A stretch of DNA of 64,000 nt, from positions 75,808,909 through 75,872,908 of the forward strand of contig OX638368.1 in NCBI GenBank assembly GCA_951812925.1. The letters are read 5' to 3'. Origin of the DNA: Calliopum simillimum. Its lineage: Eukaryota > Arthropoda > Insecta > Diptera > Lauxaniidae. The notes beneath the pieces are model-generated. The model saw only the letters and a list, made by a program, of their open reading frames with translations, had not been told where the DNA came from and made no database searches. How positions within the stretch are numbered: the stretch's first letter is position 1; each line of letters starts with the position of its first letter. The position numbers and the translations under genes were made by a program. Positions 1 to 8,647 of the stretch are shown here, piece by piece.

Positions 1-50
1 TCGACTTATGAATACAGTTCGATTCTAAATATGAAGAAGCACCTATTTTT

Positions 51-341
51 AGCACGTTGAGTGCCACCATACAAGCAAAATGTCCTCCGCCAGGTGCCAC
101 GTGAACCGCCGGCGGTACACACTTAAACTTCAATACTTTAAACTTCACGCCATTTTATTGGACAAATAACACTTATAAGCACAAATCTCTTTCCACAAAC
201 TCATTATAAATATACCCCTATAGATCAATATTCAACAGTTATTAAAAGTCGCCATTTTTTCATACATATTGAATTTGTATGGTGGCACAGCGCTACAATT
301 AAAGTGTGTACCGCCGGCGGTACACATGGCACTCAACGTGT
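51..341. repeat. Inverted repeat with GC-rich 16-bp palindrome
   Basis: Bases 51-124 and roughly 280-341 are imperfect reverse complements. Both contain the block gcacgttgagtgcca (or its complement) and a perfect palindrome gtaccgccggcggtac (309-324; a one-end variant at about 105-119). The spacer is AT-rich. The layout looks like one foldback element or the ends of a small TIR element. No coding capacity is evident and the family was not recognised. Confidence 0.55.
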
Positions 342-1368
342 TAAAAAACCGAACCTAAATATTGTTAGTAAGAGGTTGAAAACAACAAAATTTATTTGTT
401 CTACGACATCTACACAAAAACATAAATATCTCAAAACTCATTTCGAGTGGGTTGACTCGTTATTGCATAACACTGTCCAATTATACACCATTAGAAAGGT
501 ATTTGTATGTAAATGTGAACAAAGCAAAAATTATTTTAATATTTTGCCATTAAGCTAGGTAAAATTATATGTAAATTTTTCAATATAAACAACGACAAAA
601 TACGCGGTCACACAGAGCTGAAAAGAGAATACAGCACAAAGAGAGAGACATGACCAAATTTTTATCAGACACGGCTCATTTTGTTCTCAATTGAGTTTAA
701 GTAACTAATGAAGCCCTCAAACACCTACAAATTCTACTGAATCGTGTGCTTAAAAATGGAAAATAATGTTACCGAGGTGGTTTTCGAAGTTATTGAATAT
801 AAATATGATTGTGGAAAACGGAAACTTTCAAAATGGCGCTGGAAAATTGTGCATACTCCTCACACCATACAAGAAAAAATTCCGTCTATTTTTTACTTAT
901 AAGGACCAATGTGTCCCATAATTTTTTTCACACTTGGAACTAAAAAAATTAATTTTTGAAAACAAATTTGAATAGAAATGTTATATTGGTAAGCACGAAT
1001 CTGCAAAAAAAAAAAAAACTACAAACTTTCCAGAGGTTCAGGAACGGTCCGGAAAAGGTTAAACATTTTTCTAGCCCAAAAATTTATCGACTTTTACGTA
1101 AGAGTCCTTTTTCCGACTTCCCAAAAACTTTAAATTACAAAACGGCTAAAACTTTCTTGTTTTTGACAGAACGGAAAAGGATTTCGAAGGCAAAGGTAAA
1201 TGCTTCTAGCCATAAAACTCTCAAATTGAAAATTTTTTAAATAATTTAAAGGTAATGCATGTAAAAAATTTTTAATAAGTTTCAAAAAATATGCAGAATG
1301 TCAAGAATGACTTTTCAGATCGAAATTTTCTTTTTTTTATTAGTGATTTACGTAGTACAGTCAAAATG
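342..1368. other. AT-rich stretch without a recognised gene
   Basis: No recognisable gene. A 48-codon plus-strand ORF (756-902) and a lysine/asparagine-rich ORF (956-1240) look like chance readings. Around 1305-1330 lies a gtcaagaatgacttttca block that resembles the ends of the Tc1 remnant at 13969-15134, so a decayed Tc1 terminus may be present here. Confidence 0.4.
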
Positions 1369-2080
1369 TAATGCATTTAGGACCACTGTAGAGGCCTAAA
1401 GCCAAAAAGGTGACCTCCACACCCCTGCGCTTTAGCCGCTATCTTGAAATATGTTTGGTGGGACTTATCTCGTTTTCTATTAGTAGCACGGAAAAAAAAT
1501 TTTAACAAAAACTAAGGGCAATAAAATTTTACGTATTTGATCTGAGACACGGTATAAATAAGTTGATATTTCGAGCGGTAGAGGTCGCCTAAGTTACAAA
1601 AAATAAGTTTTTTCCACTTGCACCCACTGGGTGTTGATTTTTCAAAAAGTTGTGATAGCATAATTTGTAGCGCTTGCAAAAACAAGCAAAATAGTGTTTA
1701 AATGAAGTAATTATCTCAATTGGTTCTCAAGTAATTAAGTATTATGTGATCAATGTTCAGATAAAAAACATAATAAATAAATTTTTTACACGCATTTTAT
1801 TTTTAACTTGTCATAACTCTAGAACCAATTGAGATAATGATTTTATTTACAAACTATTTTGCTTGTTTTCACAAGCGCTAAAAATTTTATGGTCCCAACA
1901 TTTTGAAAAATTGACACCCAGTGGGTCAAAATGGAAAAAAACTGATTTTTTGTAACTTTGGCAGCCTCTACCGCTCGGAATATCAACTTATGGATACCGT
2001 GACCGAGATCAAAAATACGTAAAATTTTATTGCCTGTAATTTTTTTTTAAATTTTTTTCTGTGCGACCAATAGGAAACGA
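1369..2080. repeat. Foldback repeat, left part (host of the RTE insertion)
   Basis: 1480-1740 and 1810-2080 are inverted copies of one unit. Shared blocks include cctctaccgctc, ctcaattggttct and acgtaaaattttattgc. The same unit recurs at 13430-13800 in the orientation of the right arm. The outer part (1369-1450) matches 13690-13800 in reverse complement, with the shared blocks aggtcacctttttggc and gtggtcctaaaaacatta. The sequence is cut at 2080 by an RTE-type LINE and resumes at 13289 after a copy of the same 12 bases. Confidence 0.7.
2069..2080. repeat. Target-site duplication of the RTE-type LINE, left copy
   Basis: The bases aataggaaacga are repeated exactly at 13277-13288. An uninterrupted cousin of the site (gaccgacaggaaacgag) sits near 13677. 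This fixes the ends of the LINE at 2081 and 13276. Confidence 0.8.
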
Positions 2081-2166
2081 TGAAATGGTGAAAGCTATCC
2101 GAAGTATGAAAAACAACAAGGCCGCCGGTATAGATCAAATAACAGCTGAACTGCTTAAGGCATGCC
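2081..2166 (+). pseudogene. RTE-type LINE reverse transcriptase, first fragment
   Basis: The + frame from 2083 reads a typical reverse transcriptase entry segment (AIRSMKNNKAAGIDQITAEL). It stops being homologous exactly where the hAT transposon begins at 2167. Reading resumes in the pieces at 10754-11427 and 12640-13276. The element is 5' truncated: there is no endonuclease, and sequence starts right after the target duplication, as expected of target-primed reverse transcription. RTE clade is the best fit from memory of the motif, with moderate certainty. Confidence 0.7.
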
Positions 2167-2598
2167 TTACCTGCGTATCTATACTGTTTTTAGCAGTATA
2201 ATACTGTTTTTTAGACTCAAATACTGCATACTTCTTTTTTCTCCAAAATACTGTTAAATACCTCAAAACATACTGTTTTTCCCCCAAAATACTGCAAAAA
2301 AATTTAAGACTTCAAATTTATCATTTGCCATGCAAAACAATGGCAACACCGTAGCGAGTACAAATACAAAGTGTTTGGCAACATATCATACAGATTTGTC
2401 TCTTTCTTTCGCTTTTGATTATTATTATCTTTTCATATTCCCTTTTGAGTATTTTCTTTCTATTCTTAATTCTTGTGAAAATATGAAAGTGCTTCAGTCA
2501 AATTTCGCTTTTAATTTTAAAGAAACAAAAATGTCGAAATCTAGAGCCAGAAATACATTAAATGCCAAACTTCGTCAAAAATATCCATTTTTGAAATA
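2167..2598 (+). mobile_element. hAT transposon, 5' end and start of transposase
   Basis: The element starts with the terminal inverted repeat TTACCTGCGTATCT at 2167. The other end (10732-10745) is its complement with one mismatch, and both ends are flanked by the 8-bp duplication ggcatgcc (2159-2166 and 10746-10753). Subterminal copies of atactgttttt occur at 2187-2300 and again near 10640-10720, as is common for transposase binding in hAT elements. A transposase-like reading begins at 2531 (MSKSRARNTLNAK...) and runs to the insertion point near 2598. Translation continues after 8648 with a BED-type zinc finger. Confidence 0.85.
2587..2598. repeat. Target-site duplication of the ribozyme element, left copy
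   Basis: atttttgaaata here is repeated at 8648-8659. Joining the flanks restores the hAT transposase reading except for a one-base frame slip, so the intervening DNA is an insertion in the hAT gene. Confidence 0.7.
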
Positions 2599-2660
2599 TC
2601 TTTAAGAATTTTTTAAGTGTGTTACTTAATGACATTTTATATTGAAAATTGATTTTATTT
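2599..2660 (-). mobile_element. Hammerhead-ribozyme element, distal part of the second tandem unit
   Basis: Read on the minus strand, this is the far end of a second, incomplete copy of the repeat unit that occupies 8000-8545. It matches 8383-8433 almost base for base (one difference seen: acttaatg versus acctaatg). It was separated from its other half (7891-8000) by the Gypsy insertion. Confidence 0.75.
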
Positions 2661-2965
2661 TGTAATAAGTACCATATCTAAATCTGTAACACATCCCTAA
2701 ATTATGACACTCTGTATGTGAGCACACTCTTGTGAATTGTATTGTAAATTTGTCTTGTCTATTATTCTTTATTCTTTCATGCCTATTCATTCGTTGTTTC
2801 ATATTTCATTCTGTTTTGTATTTTTAAGCGTAGGTATAGAGAAATATTTCTGTAACGGCCAATTCATTCCTTCGTTAGATTTTGATGAGTTCTGTTTGTT
2901 CAGGAGATAATTTTGTTAAATAAACAGTTTTTTACAATTAAAAAGCATATATTCCTATTATTTCA
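2661..2965 (+). repeat. Gypsy 5' LTR
   Basis: It starts TGTAATAAGT and ends TTATTTCA (TG...CA), with the same length as the 3' LTR. It carries an AATAAA-type signal near its end (gttaaataaacag). Three substitutions against the 3' copy were seen (for example ctgtaac versus gtgtaac, and attcct versus attgct). Confidence 0.9.
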
Positions 2966-2984
2966 ATTCAGAAGTGGGATATCT
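2966..2984 (+). promoter_or_regulatory. Gypsy primer-binding site, tRNA-Leu type
   Basis: tcagaagtgggat lies directly downstream of the LTR. It is complementary to the 3' region of animal tRNA-Leu (tcccacttctga, from memory) but lacks the part pairing with the terminal CCA. This is the type described for the mdg3/micropia group. Confidence 0.6.
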
Positions 2985-2993
2985 ACAATTAAA

Positions 2994-5900
2994 ATGGAGA
3001 AAATAACAAAGAAAATGATGATTGATGCCTTGACCGCTGCCGGTGTTGAAATTGAAAGAGGTGCTACTGCGGCAACATTGGGCCCTATGTACGAGGAGTT
3101 GATGGGAAGATCAAGCCGCGGCCAATGTGCAGATGCTGGTGAAGGTGCAGATCCTGGTAAAGGTGCAGATGCAGGTGAGGATTCAGATGCTGGTGAGGTT
3201 GAAGTGAACGGCGAAGATGATGCAGTTAACAAAGAGCTGTCCCGAATTGATCGCGAGTTGCTCCTTGCCAGAAAGAAACGCGAGCTGCAAAATTTGATGG
3301 AAGAGCTGAACGTGGGTGAAGTGCAGCGTGTTGATAGCCGCAAATTTGATTTCCAAGCTTTCGAGGCGATGGTGCATTCGTTCAGAGGTGACGATACCTA
3401 CGATGTCAAAAAATGGATTAAAGATATTGAAGACGCATTTGAAATTTTTAACTGCAGTGGCCGCGACAAATTCATTGCCACCCGACGTTTACTTAGTGGC
3501 ACGGCCAAAATTTTCTTACGTACCACCGCAGCAAACACCTATGAAAGTGTAAAACAACTGCTTACTGCTGAATTTGGCCAGGCCCACACACTAAGTGATG
3601 TATTTGCGCAACTTAAAGCACGCACCCTGAGGCCTGAAGAATCTGTAAAGCGCTACGTCATCGAAATGCAAGAAATTGCATCTAACGCCGCTGTTCCAGA
3701 AATCGATTTGATCGAATACATTTTGGATGGTTTGAATGATAAGTCTCCAAACATATCAATTTTAAATGGTGCACGTTCACTTCAGGATTTAAAATCTCTT
3801 CTGGACCGATACGAAAAGAAAAGAGTTCGTACTGCCGCTCTGGTGAAAACTGCCGTTAGTGTCGCTGCATCTGTTTTCAAGCCAAAAGATGATATTGCCG
3901 ATTTGTCTGCTGTCCGCTGCTACAATTGCTCACAATTTGGGCACTACCAAAGCAAATGCACAAAGCCGAAGCGCCCACTTAACGCTTGTTTTAGATGCCA
4001 TTCAGTGGGACATTTTCACCAGAACTGCCCGAAGAAACAACAAGCTGTCGCTGCGATTGCCACGGGGGATGGAGATGGACATGGCGATTTTGAATTTAAT
4101 GATAGATTAGGTGCTTTCCAACAGGTAAGTGTTGCCTTCCTTGATAGAAATGGTTGCACTGATGCTAAAATATATTGTTCACTTTTTGATTCTGGAAGCA
4201 GTAGTAGTTTTATAATAAAGTCACTGGTGCCCTTTGCATGTAAACAGAAGTCGTCAACACTGTTTCGTGGAATGGGAAATTCAAAATTAAGTACGTGTGG
4301 ACAAGTAAAATGTCAAATAACTTTTCGGAATAAAACGGTTATACATGATTTTGTTGTCCTTCCAGATAACGAGTCACTGGTGCTATTGTTAATAGGAAGG
4401 GATGTTTTATTAAAACTTAATATTCGTTTATGCCAAATTGAATTAAAATACACTAAATATGATCTTTTTGAAATAAGGAAAAAGTCGCAAAATAAAAACG
4501 ATATTTTGCCAAAGGAGCAAAACAGTGCACTCATTTCTTTCAATATGTTAAAAAATCCAAGTAGAGTAGCATTAATTGAACCAACCGAGGTAACTGTAGG
4601 TAATTTTAAGGAAGGAATTTTTAAAGAGGTAAAAGAACTGGGAGGAAATTCTTATGAAGGCTTTGAGGAGTTAACTGAAGATAATCGACACATATTTGAT
4701 GTTTCTGAATTAGAATTGATTAACTTAATTAATGAAGAAGGGATGGTTGATTTTATTGATTTGGGACTGCTGACATGTGCAGTTACCACCGAAAGTAGAA
4801 ATAAGGAAATTATTTCAAGTGAAGGTTTGGCAAAAGCTGAAAAAGAAAAGTTAAGTGCTATAATTTCAGATCATTATTTGAATTCTAAAGTTCAACCTAG
4901 GTTTACAGATTATTCGATGCAAATAAGATTGACTAATGATGTGCCAATGTATTGCGCTCCAAGGCGTTTGTCTTATTTTGAAAGGATGGAAGTCCAAAAA
5001 ATAACAAATCAACTTTTAGAGAAGGGTATTATTCGTTCAAGTGATTCACCTTATGCTTCGGCAATTGTGCTTGTAAAAAAGAAAAATGGTGACATCCGGA
5101 TGTGTGTTGACTATCGAGCAATAAACAAAATAACGATTCGCGATAACTTCCCTCTGCCCTTAATTGAGGATTGCTTGGAGTATTTTAACGGGAAAAAGTT
5201 TTTTACTTCTTTAGACTTAAAAGATGGTTTCCATCATATCAGAATGCATGAAGACTCGATTAAGTTCACTGCTTTTGTCACACCGTTTGGGCAATACGAA
5301 TACACCCGCATGCCTTTTGGTCTCAAAAATGCGCCTGCTGTTTTTCAGAGGTATATTCACCTAAAACTGAAACCGTTGATCGAAAGAGGTCTAATTGTAA
5401 TTTATTTAGATGATATATGCATTGCAACCGAAGACTTAAGTACACATTATAAAATTTTAGCAGAGGTTCTGGAACTATTAAAAGAAGCTGATCTTGAGTT
5501 GAATTTTAAAAAATGTAGATTTGCTTTCCGTGAGCTTGACTATTTAGAATATCGTATAAATCATGAGGGCGTTAGGCCAAGTGACAGTCATTTAGAAGCG
5601 ATCCGTCAATATCCGATGCCAAAGAACACAAAAGAGGTCCAAAGATGCCATGGGTTATTCTCATATTTCCGACGTTTTGTACCAAATTTCGCAAGTATTG
5701 CCAAACCACTCACCAATCTGTTAAAAAAGGAAACTAAGTTTTCCTGGACAGAGGAATGTTCTGAATCTTTTGAATATTTAAAAAATAGTTTGACTTCTTC
5801 ACCAGTCTTATCAATTTATGATCCAAAAAAGGAAATGCAGCTACATTGCGATGTGAGCTCCTATGGTTTTGGCGCGGCACTCATGCAAAAACAAAGTGAT

Positions 5901-7220
5901 GGAAAGTTTCATCCAGTCGCCTATTACTCAAGAAAAGCGACACCCGATGAATCCAAGTTAATAAGTTTCGAGTTGGAAACATTAGCCATCGTGTACGCTT
6001 TAGAACGATTCCATACATTTGTTGACCGATTACCATTTACAATAGTAACTGATTGCGAGGCATTGTCACAGACGTTAAAGAAAAAAGATGTAAATAAGCG
6101 TATTGCTAGGTGGGCTTTGGCATTAGAGTGTTACAATTATAATGTGGAGCATCGTAAGGGTAGTTCTATGTTGCATGTAGACGCGTTAAGCCATACACAA
6201 ATGGTAGCTGCTGTAGAAACGGAAATTTCAGAGTTAGATGCGAATATTCAAATTTCACAGGCTCGAGATACTAATATACAAAAAATTAGGAGCGCATTAG
6301 AAACTGGTGTTTTGCCTGGTTATACCCTAGAGAATGGTTTAGTTTTTCGAATTGGACCTCAAAAACAGAATCAGCTGTATGTACCTAGGGAGTTAGAAGA
6401 AAATATAATGAGGGTGGTGCACGAAAAATGTGGTCACTTGGGGATGAATAAATGCATGAACCAGATACAGAAGCATTATTGGTTTGAGAATATGCAGGAG
6501 AAACTTAATTTGTTCATAAGAAACTGTCTGAAATGTATATATTATTCTGCGCCATTACGAAAAAATGAAAGAAATCTTTACAATATCCCGAAGATATCGG
6601 AGCCTTTTGACACATTGCACATTGACCATTTTGGCCCATTACCTTCAGTAAATTCGAGACATAAGTATGTGCTTGCCGTGATAGACTCTTTTACGAAGTT
6701 TGTTAAGTTGTACCCGGTAAATACACCTGGGACGAAAGAAGCTTGTCAAGCATTGGACAAGTATTTTGAATATTATAGTAGACCACGTAGAATAATTAGT
6801 GATCGTGGTACAAGTTTTACCTCTATGGATTTCTCGAAATTTGTAACAGATAGGAATATAGAGCATATAAAGGTAGCAGTTGCATCACCTCAATCGAATG
6901 GTCAGGTCGAGCGCATGAATAGAGATCTAAAGGCAATGCTAGCAAAATTGGCTGAATCAGCAACACACGCTGATTGGAAACAAAAATTAGTACAAGCGGA
7001 ATGTGCAATGAATAATACAAATCATACGACGACTAAATTTGCACCAAGCAGGCTTTTATTTGGAATTGAACAAAGGGGTAAGGTAGTTGACGAGATAACC
7101 GAATATATTGATTCAAAATATATTGATAAACAGAGAGTTGATTTTGTTAAACTTAGGTCTGAGGCTGCCGATTCTATACTTAAATCTCAATCTTATAATC
7201 TGGAGACTTTGTTGTTATAA
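2994..7220 (+). CDS. Gypsy Gag-Pol polyprotein (frameshifted near its end)
   Basis: I take the ATG at 2994, because the longer upstream frame begins inside the LTR; this gives 1408 residues. Domains in order: a gag region; two CCHC zinc knuckles near residues 309-322 and 332-345; an aspartic protease with the DSG triad at about 399; reverse transcriptase with YLDD (D806/D807); RNase H (HCDVSS... region); and integrase with an HHCC finger beginning near 1143 and the catalytic triad D1211, D1270, E1306 (35 residues between the last two). These cover capsid, proteolysis, cDNA synthesis and insertion. The frame ends early at 7220. The integrase tail continues in another frame to 7483, so a one-base change has cut the protein. 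No stop interrupts the rest. Confidence 0.92.
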   Translation: MEKITKKMMIDALTAAGVEIERGATAATLGPMYEELMGRSSRGQCADAGEGADPGKGADAGEDSDAGEVEVNGEDDAVNKELSRIDRELLLARKKRELQNLMEELNVGEVQRVDSRKFDFQAFEAMVHSFRGDDTYDVKKWIKDIEDAFEIFNCSGRDKFIATRRLLSGTAKIFLRTTAANTYESVKQLLTAEFGQAHTLSDVFAQLKARTLRPEESVKRYVIEMQEIASNAAVPEIDLIEYILDGLNDKSPNISILNGARSLQDLKSLLDRYEKKRVRTAALVKTAVSVAASVFKPKDDIADLSAVRCYNCSQFGHYQSKCTKPKRPLNACFRCHSVGHFHQNCPKKQQAVAAIATGDGDGHGDFEFNDRLGAFQQVSVAFLDRNGCTDAKIYCSLFDSGSSSSFIIKSLVPFACKQKSSTLFRGMGNSKLSTCGQVKCQITFRNKTVIHDFVVLPDNESLVLLLIGRDVLLKLNIRLCQIELKYTKYDLFEIRKKSQNKNDILPKEQNSALISFNMLKNPSRVALIEPTEVTVGNFKEGIFKEVKELGGNSYEGFEELTEDNRHIFDVSELELINLINEEGMVDFIDLGLLTCAVTTESRNKEIISSEGLAKAEKEKLSAIISDHYLNSKVQPRFTDYSMQIRLTNDVPMYCAPRRLSYFERMEVQKITNQLLEKGIIRSSDSPYASAIVLVKKKNGDIRMCVDYRAINKITIRDNFPLPLIEDCLEYFNGKKFFTSLDLKDGFHHIRMHEDSIKFTAFVTPFGQYEYTRMPFGLKNAPAVFQRYIHLKLKPLIERGLIVIYLDDICIATEDLSTHYKILAEVLELLKEADLELNFKKCRFAFRELDYLEYRINHEGVRPSDSHLEAIRQYPMPKNTKEVQRCHGLFSYFRRFVPNFASIAKPLTNLLKKETKFSWTEECSESFEYLKNSLTSSPVLSIYDPKKEMQLHCDVSSYGFGAALMQKQSDGKFHPVAYYSRKATPDESKLISFELETLAIVYALERFHTFVDRLPFTIVTDCEALSQTLKKKDVNKRIARWALALECYNYNVEHRKGSSMLHVDALSHTQMVAAVETEISELDANIQISQARDTNIQKIRSALETGVLPGYTLENGLVFRIGPQKQNQLYVPRELEENIMRVVHEKCGHLGMNKCMNQIQKHYWFENMQEKLNLFIRNCLKCIYYSAPLRKNERNLYNIPKISEPFDTLHIDHFGPLPSVNSRHKYVLAVIDSFTKFVKLYPVNTPGTKEACQALDKYFEYYSRPRRIISDRGTSFTSMDFSKFVTDRNIEHIKVAVASPQSNGQVERMNRDLKAMLAKLAESATHADWKQKLVQAECAMNNTNHTTTKFAPSRLLFGIEQRGKVVDEITEYIDSKYIDKQRVDFVKLRSEAADSILKSQSYNLETLLL

Positions 7221-7483
7221 AAAACGTCGACACTTCGATAGGGACAAATAAAAAATTGATACCGAAATTCCGTGGCCCATATGAAATCAAAGAGAAATTA
7301 GACCATGATCGTTATGTTGTTGAGGATTTCCAAATTACACAGATGCCTTACCATGGAATTTTGGATTCTAGTAGGTTGCGGAAGTGGTCGGATTTTAATG
7401 TACTTCCTAGTGTGGGTGATCAAAGTAAAGATCCCGTTAGCTATGAATTAGATCCTGATGGTAACCTGGTTGGATTCAAATAA
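7221..7483 (+). pseudogene. Gypsy integrase C-terminal tail, out of frame
   Basis: A shifted frame across 7205-7483 reads a normal Ty3/Gypsy integrase tail with the PKFRGPYEI motif (about 7262), followed by HDRYVVEDF. It is the natural continuation of the gag-pol frame that ends at 7220, so the element carries one frameshift between about 7195 and 7225. A programmed shift is unlikely at this position but cannot be excluded from sequence alone. Confidence 0.8.
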
Positions 7484-7570
7484 AATTATTGTAGATTTGA
7501 CTTGGATTTTGAAGGTAACACTTAAGTAAGAATAATATCAAATAAGTAACAATCGAGGACGATTGTTTTG

Positions 7571-7585
7571 TCAGAATGGCCGAAT
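7571..7585 (+). other. tRNA-Leu 5'-end-like sequence at the 3' LTR boundary
   Basis: gtcagaatggccga immediately precedes the 3' LTR, where a polypurine tract would be expected. It resembles the 5' end of animal tRNA-Leu (gtcagnatggccgag, from memory), the same tRNA whose 3' end matches the primer site. Confidence 0.5.
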
Positions 7586-7890
7586 TGTAATAAGTACCAT
7601 ATCTAAATGTGTAACACATCCCTAAATTATGACACTCTGTATGTGAGCACACTCTTGTGAATTGTATTGTAAATTTGTCTTGTCTATTATTCTTTATTCT
7701 TTCATGCCTATTCATTCGTTGTTTCATATTTCATTCTGTTTTGTATTTTTAAGCGTAGGTATAGAGAAATATTTCTGTAACGGCCAATTCATTCCTTCGT
7801 TAGATTTTGATGAGTTCTGTTTGTTCAGGAGATAATTGTGTTAAATAAACAGTTTTTTACAATTAAAAAGCATATATTGCTATTATTTCA
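7586..7890 (+). repeat. Gypsy 3' LTR
   Basis: 305 bp, nearly identical to 2661-2965. It is followed directly by the duplicated target attt (7891-7894) and then by the continuation of the ribozyme element (taattgaacttttt). Confidence 0.9.
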
Positions 7891-8007
7891 ATTTAATTGA
7901 ACTTTTTTAGTCATATATTTGCAAAGATCGATTTACATATAAATCTATCAATGCATTTTTCTAACACATAATTATGACAAATCAAGGAACGGATTAAAAA
8001 CACGGCT

Positions 8008-8054
8008 ATAGTGACATATGTTTCGTCTTTCGCCACAAAGACTCATCAGACTAT
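8008..8054 (-). ncRNA. Type I hammerhead ribozyme
   Basis: On the minus strand all parts are present and in order: stem I strand AUAGU; core CUGAUGA; stem II GUCUUU/AAAGAC with loop GUGGCG; GAA; a minimal loopless stem III ACAU/AUGU; C17; the cleavage site after GUC (between 8013 and 8012); and the second stem I strand ACUAU. All pairs are Watson-Crick. Such tiny stem III versions are known to self-cleave better as dimers and occur in satellite DNAs and Penelope-like elements. Self-cleavage would define the unit ends of the surrounding tandem element. Confidence 0.85.
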
Positions 8055-8137
8055 TTTTGTTGTAATTATAATTATATTTATTTAACTAAATTAATTATAA
8101 TTGAAAAATTGCAAGTTTGAAAACTTTTTGTGTTTTT

Positions 8138-8213
8138 GGTCTGGGCGGGAGACGAACCAAGGATCTCCAGGTTGGTAGCAGAAGTCGTTACCACTGCACC
8201 AGCCTTGCCCGGC
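8138..8213 (-). other. tRNA-like segment with box A and box B
   Basis: On the minus strand a box A (TGGTGCAGTGG, 8191-8201) and a box B (GGTTCGTCTCC, 8148-8158) sit at tRNA-like spacing, flanked by partly complementary GCCGGGC and GCCCAGA ends. The body does not fold as a convincing tRNA (no clear anticodon stem). It therefore looks like a SINE-type RNA polymerase III promoter inside the ribozyme element rather than a functional tRNA gene. Confidence 0.6.
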
Positions 8214-8266
8214 TGCGAAGCCGAATTTTTGCCAGTTTTATTTGTGTGTTAATACGTATTGATATA

Positions 8267-8461
8267 TCATAATTGTTGTTTTGTGTTATTTATTGATATT
8301 TGGTATAGTTGTTCCTTTGGAACAAATTCAATACCGATTGCAGGTGTTTCCACCTTATCAGGGCGTGTTCTCCCAAATAACTTTAAGAATTTTTTAAGTG
8401 TGTTACCTAATGACATTTTATATTGAAAATTGATTTTATTTAATTGAACTTTTTTAGTCAT
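8267..8461 (-). CDS. Small ORF of the ribozyme element, unknown function
   Basis: 64 codons from ATG at 8461, lysine- and leucine-rich near the start with a second in-frame ATG at codon 16. The first half lies in the repeated part of the unit and is therefore present three times. In the copy at 7920/2660 it is cut by the Gypsy, and in the inverted copy (plus strand from about 8619) it stops after some 13 codons. I recognise no domain. It could be the N-terminal piece of a longer ORF of a full-length relative, or chance. Confidence 0.35.
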   Translation of the reverse strand: MTKKVQLNKINFQYKMSLGNTLKKFLKLFGRTRPDKVETPAIGIEFVPKEQLYQISINNTKQQL

Positions 8462-8647
8462 ATATTTGCAAAGATCGATTTACATATAAATCTATCAATG
8501 CATTTTTCTAACACATAATTATGACAAATCAAGGAACGGATTAATTTGATTTGTCATAATTATGTGTTAGAAAAATGCATTGATAGATTTATATGTAAAT
8601 CGATCTTTGCAAATATATGACTAAAAAAGTTCAATTAAATAAAATCA

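Larger units (their letters stand above)
2661..7890 (+). mobile_element. Gypsy (mdg3/micropia-like) LTR retrotransposon, nearly intact
   Basis: A complete element of about 5.2 kb. It has two 305-bp LTRs, a tRNA-Leu-like primer site, one long gag-pol frame and a 4-bp target duplication attt (2657-2660 and 7891-7894). The empty site survives at about 8424-8450 in the neighbouring tandem unit, which proves both LTR boundaries. By eye the LTRs differ at about three of 305 positions, so the insertion is recent relative to its surroundings. The only clear lesion is a frameshift near 7205. Mdg3/micropia assignment rests on PBS type, the single gag-pol frame and size. Confidence 0.9.
7891..8647 (-). 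mobile_element. Hammerhead-ribozyme element with direct and inverted partial units (Penelope-like or retrozyme-like)
   Basis: Read on the minus strand, one full unit runs from 8545 to about 8000. It is followed directly by a second, incomplete copy (8000-7891, then 2660-2599 beyond the Gypsy). 8546-8645 is a third, inverted partial copy. The unit holds, in minus-strand order, the 5' part of a 64-codon ORF, a tRNA-like segment and a type I hammerhead ribozyme. Partial tandem units, one inverted end, variable target duplications (12 bp here) and small hammerheads are known for Penelope-like elements, and tandem hammerhead units for retrozymes. No reverse transcriptase is present, so this copy is non-autonomous. 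Confidence 0.65.

Noticed and set aside
2913..2993. Upstream start of the Gypsy polyprotein
   Set aside because: It lies in the LTR and primer site; the ATG at 2994 is the sensible start.
2963..3343. Minus-strand serine-rich 126-codon ORF
   Set aside because: Shadow of the Gypsy gag coding strand.
8138..8213. Functional tRNA gene
   Set aside because: Boxes A and B are present, but the anticodon arm and acceptor stem do not pair properly; kept as a tRNA-like promoter segment.
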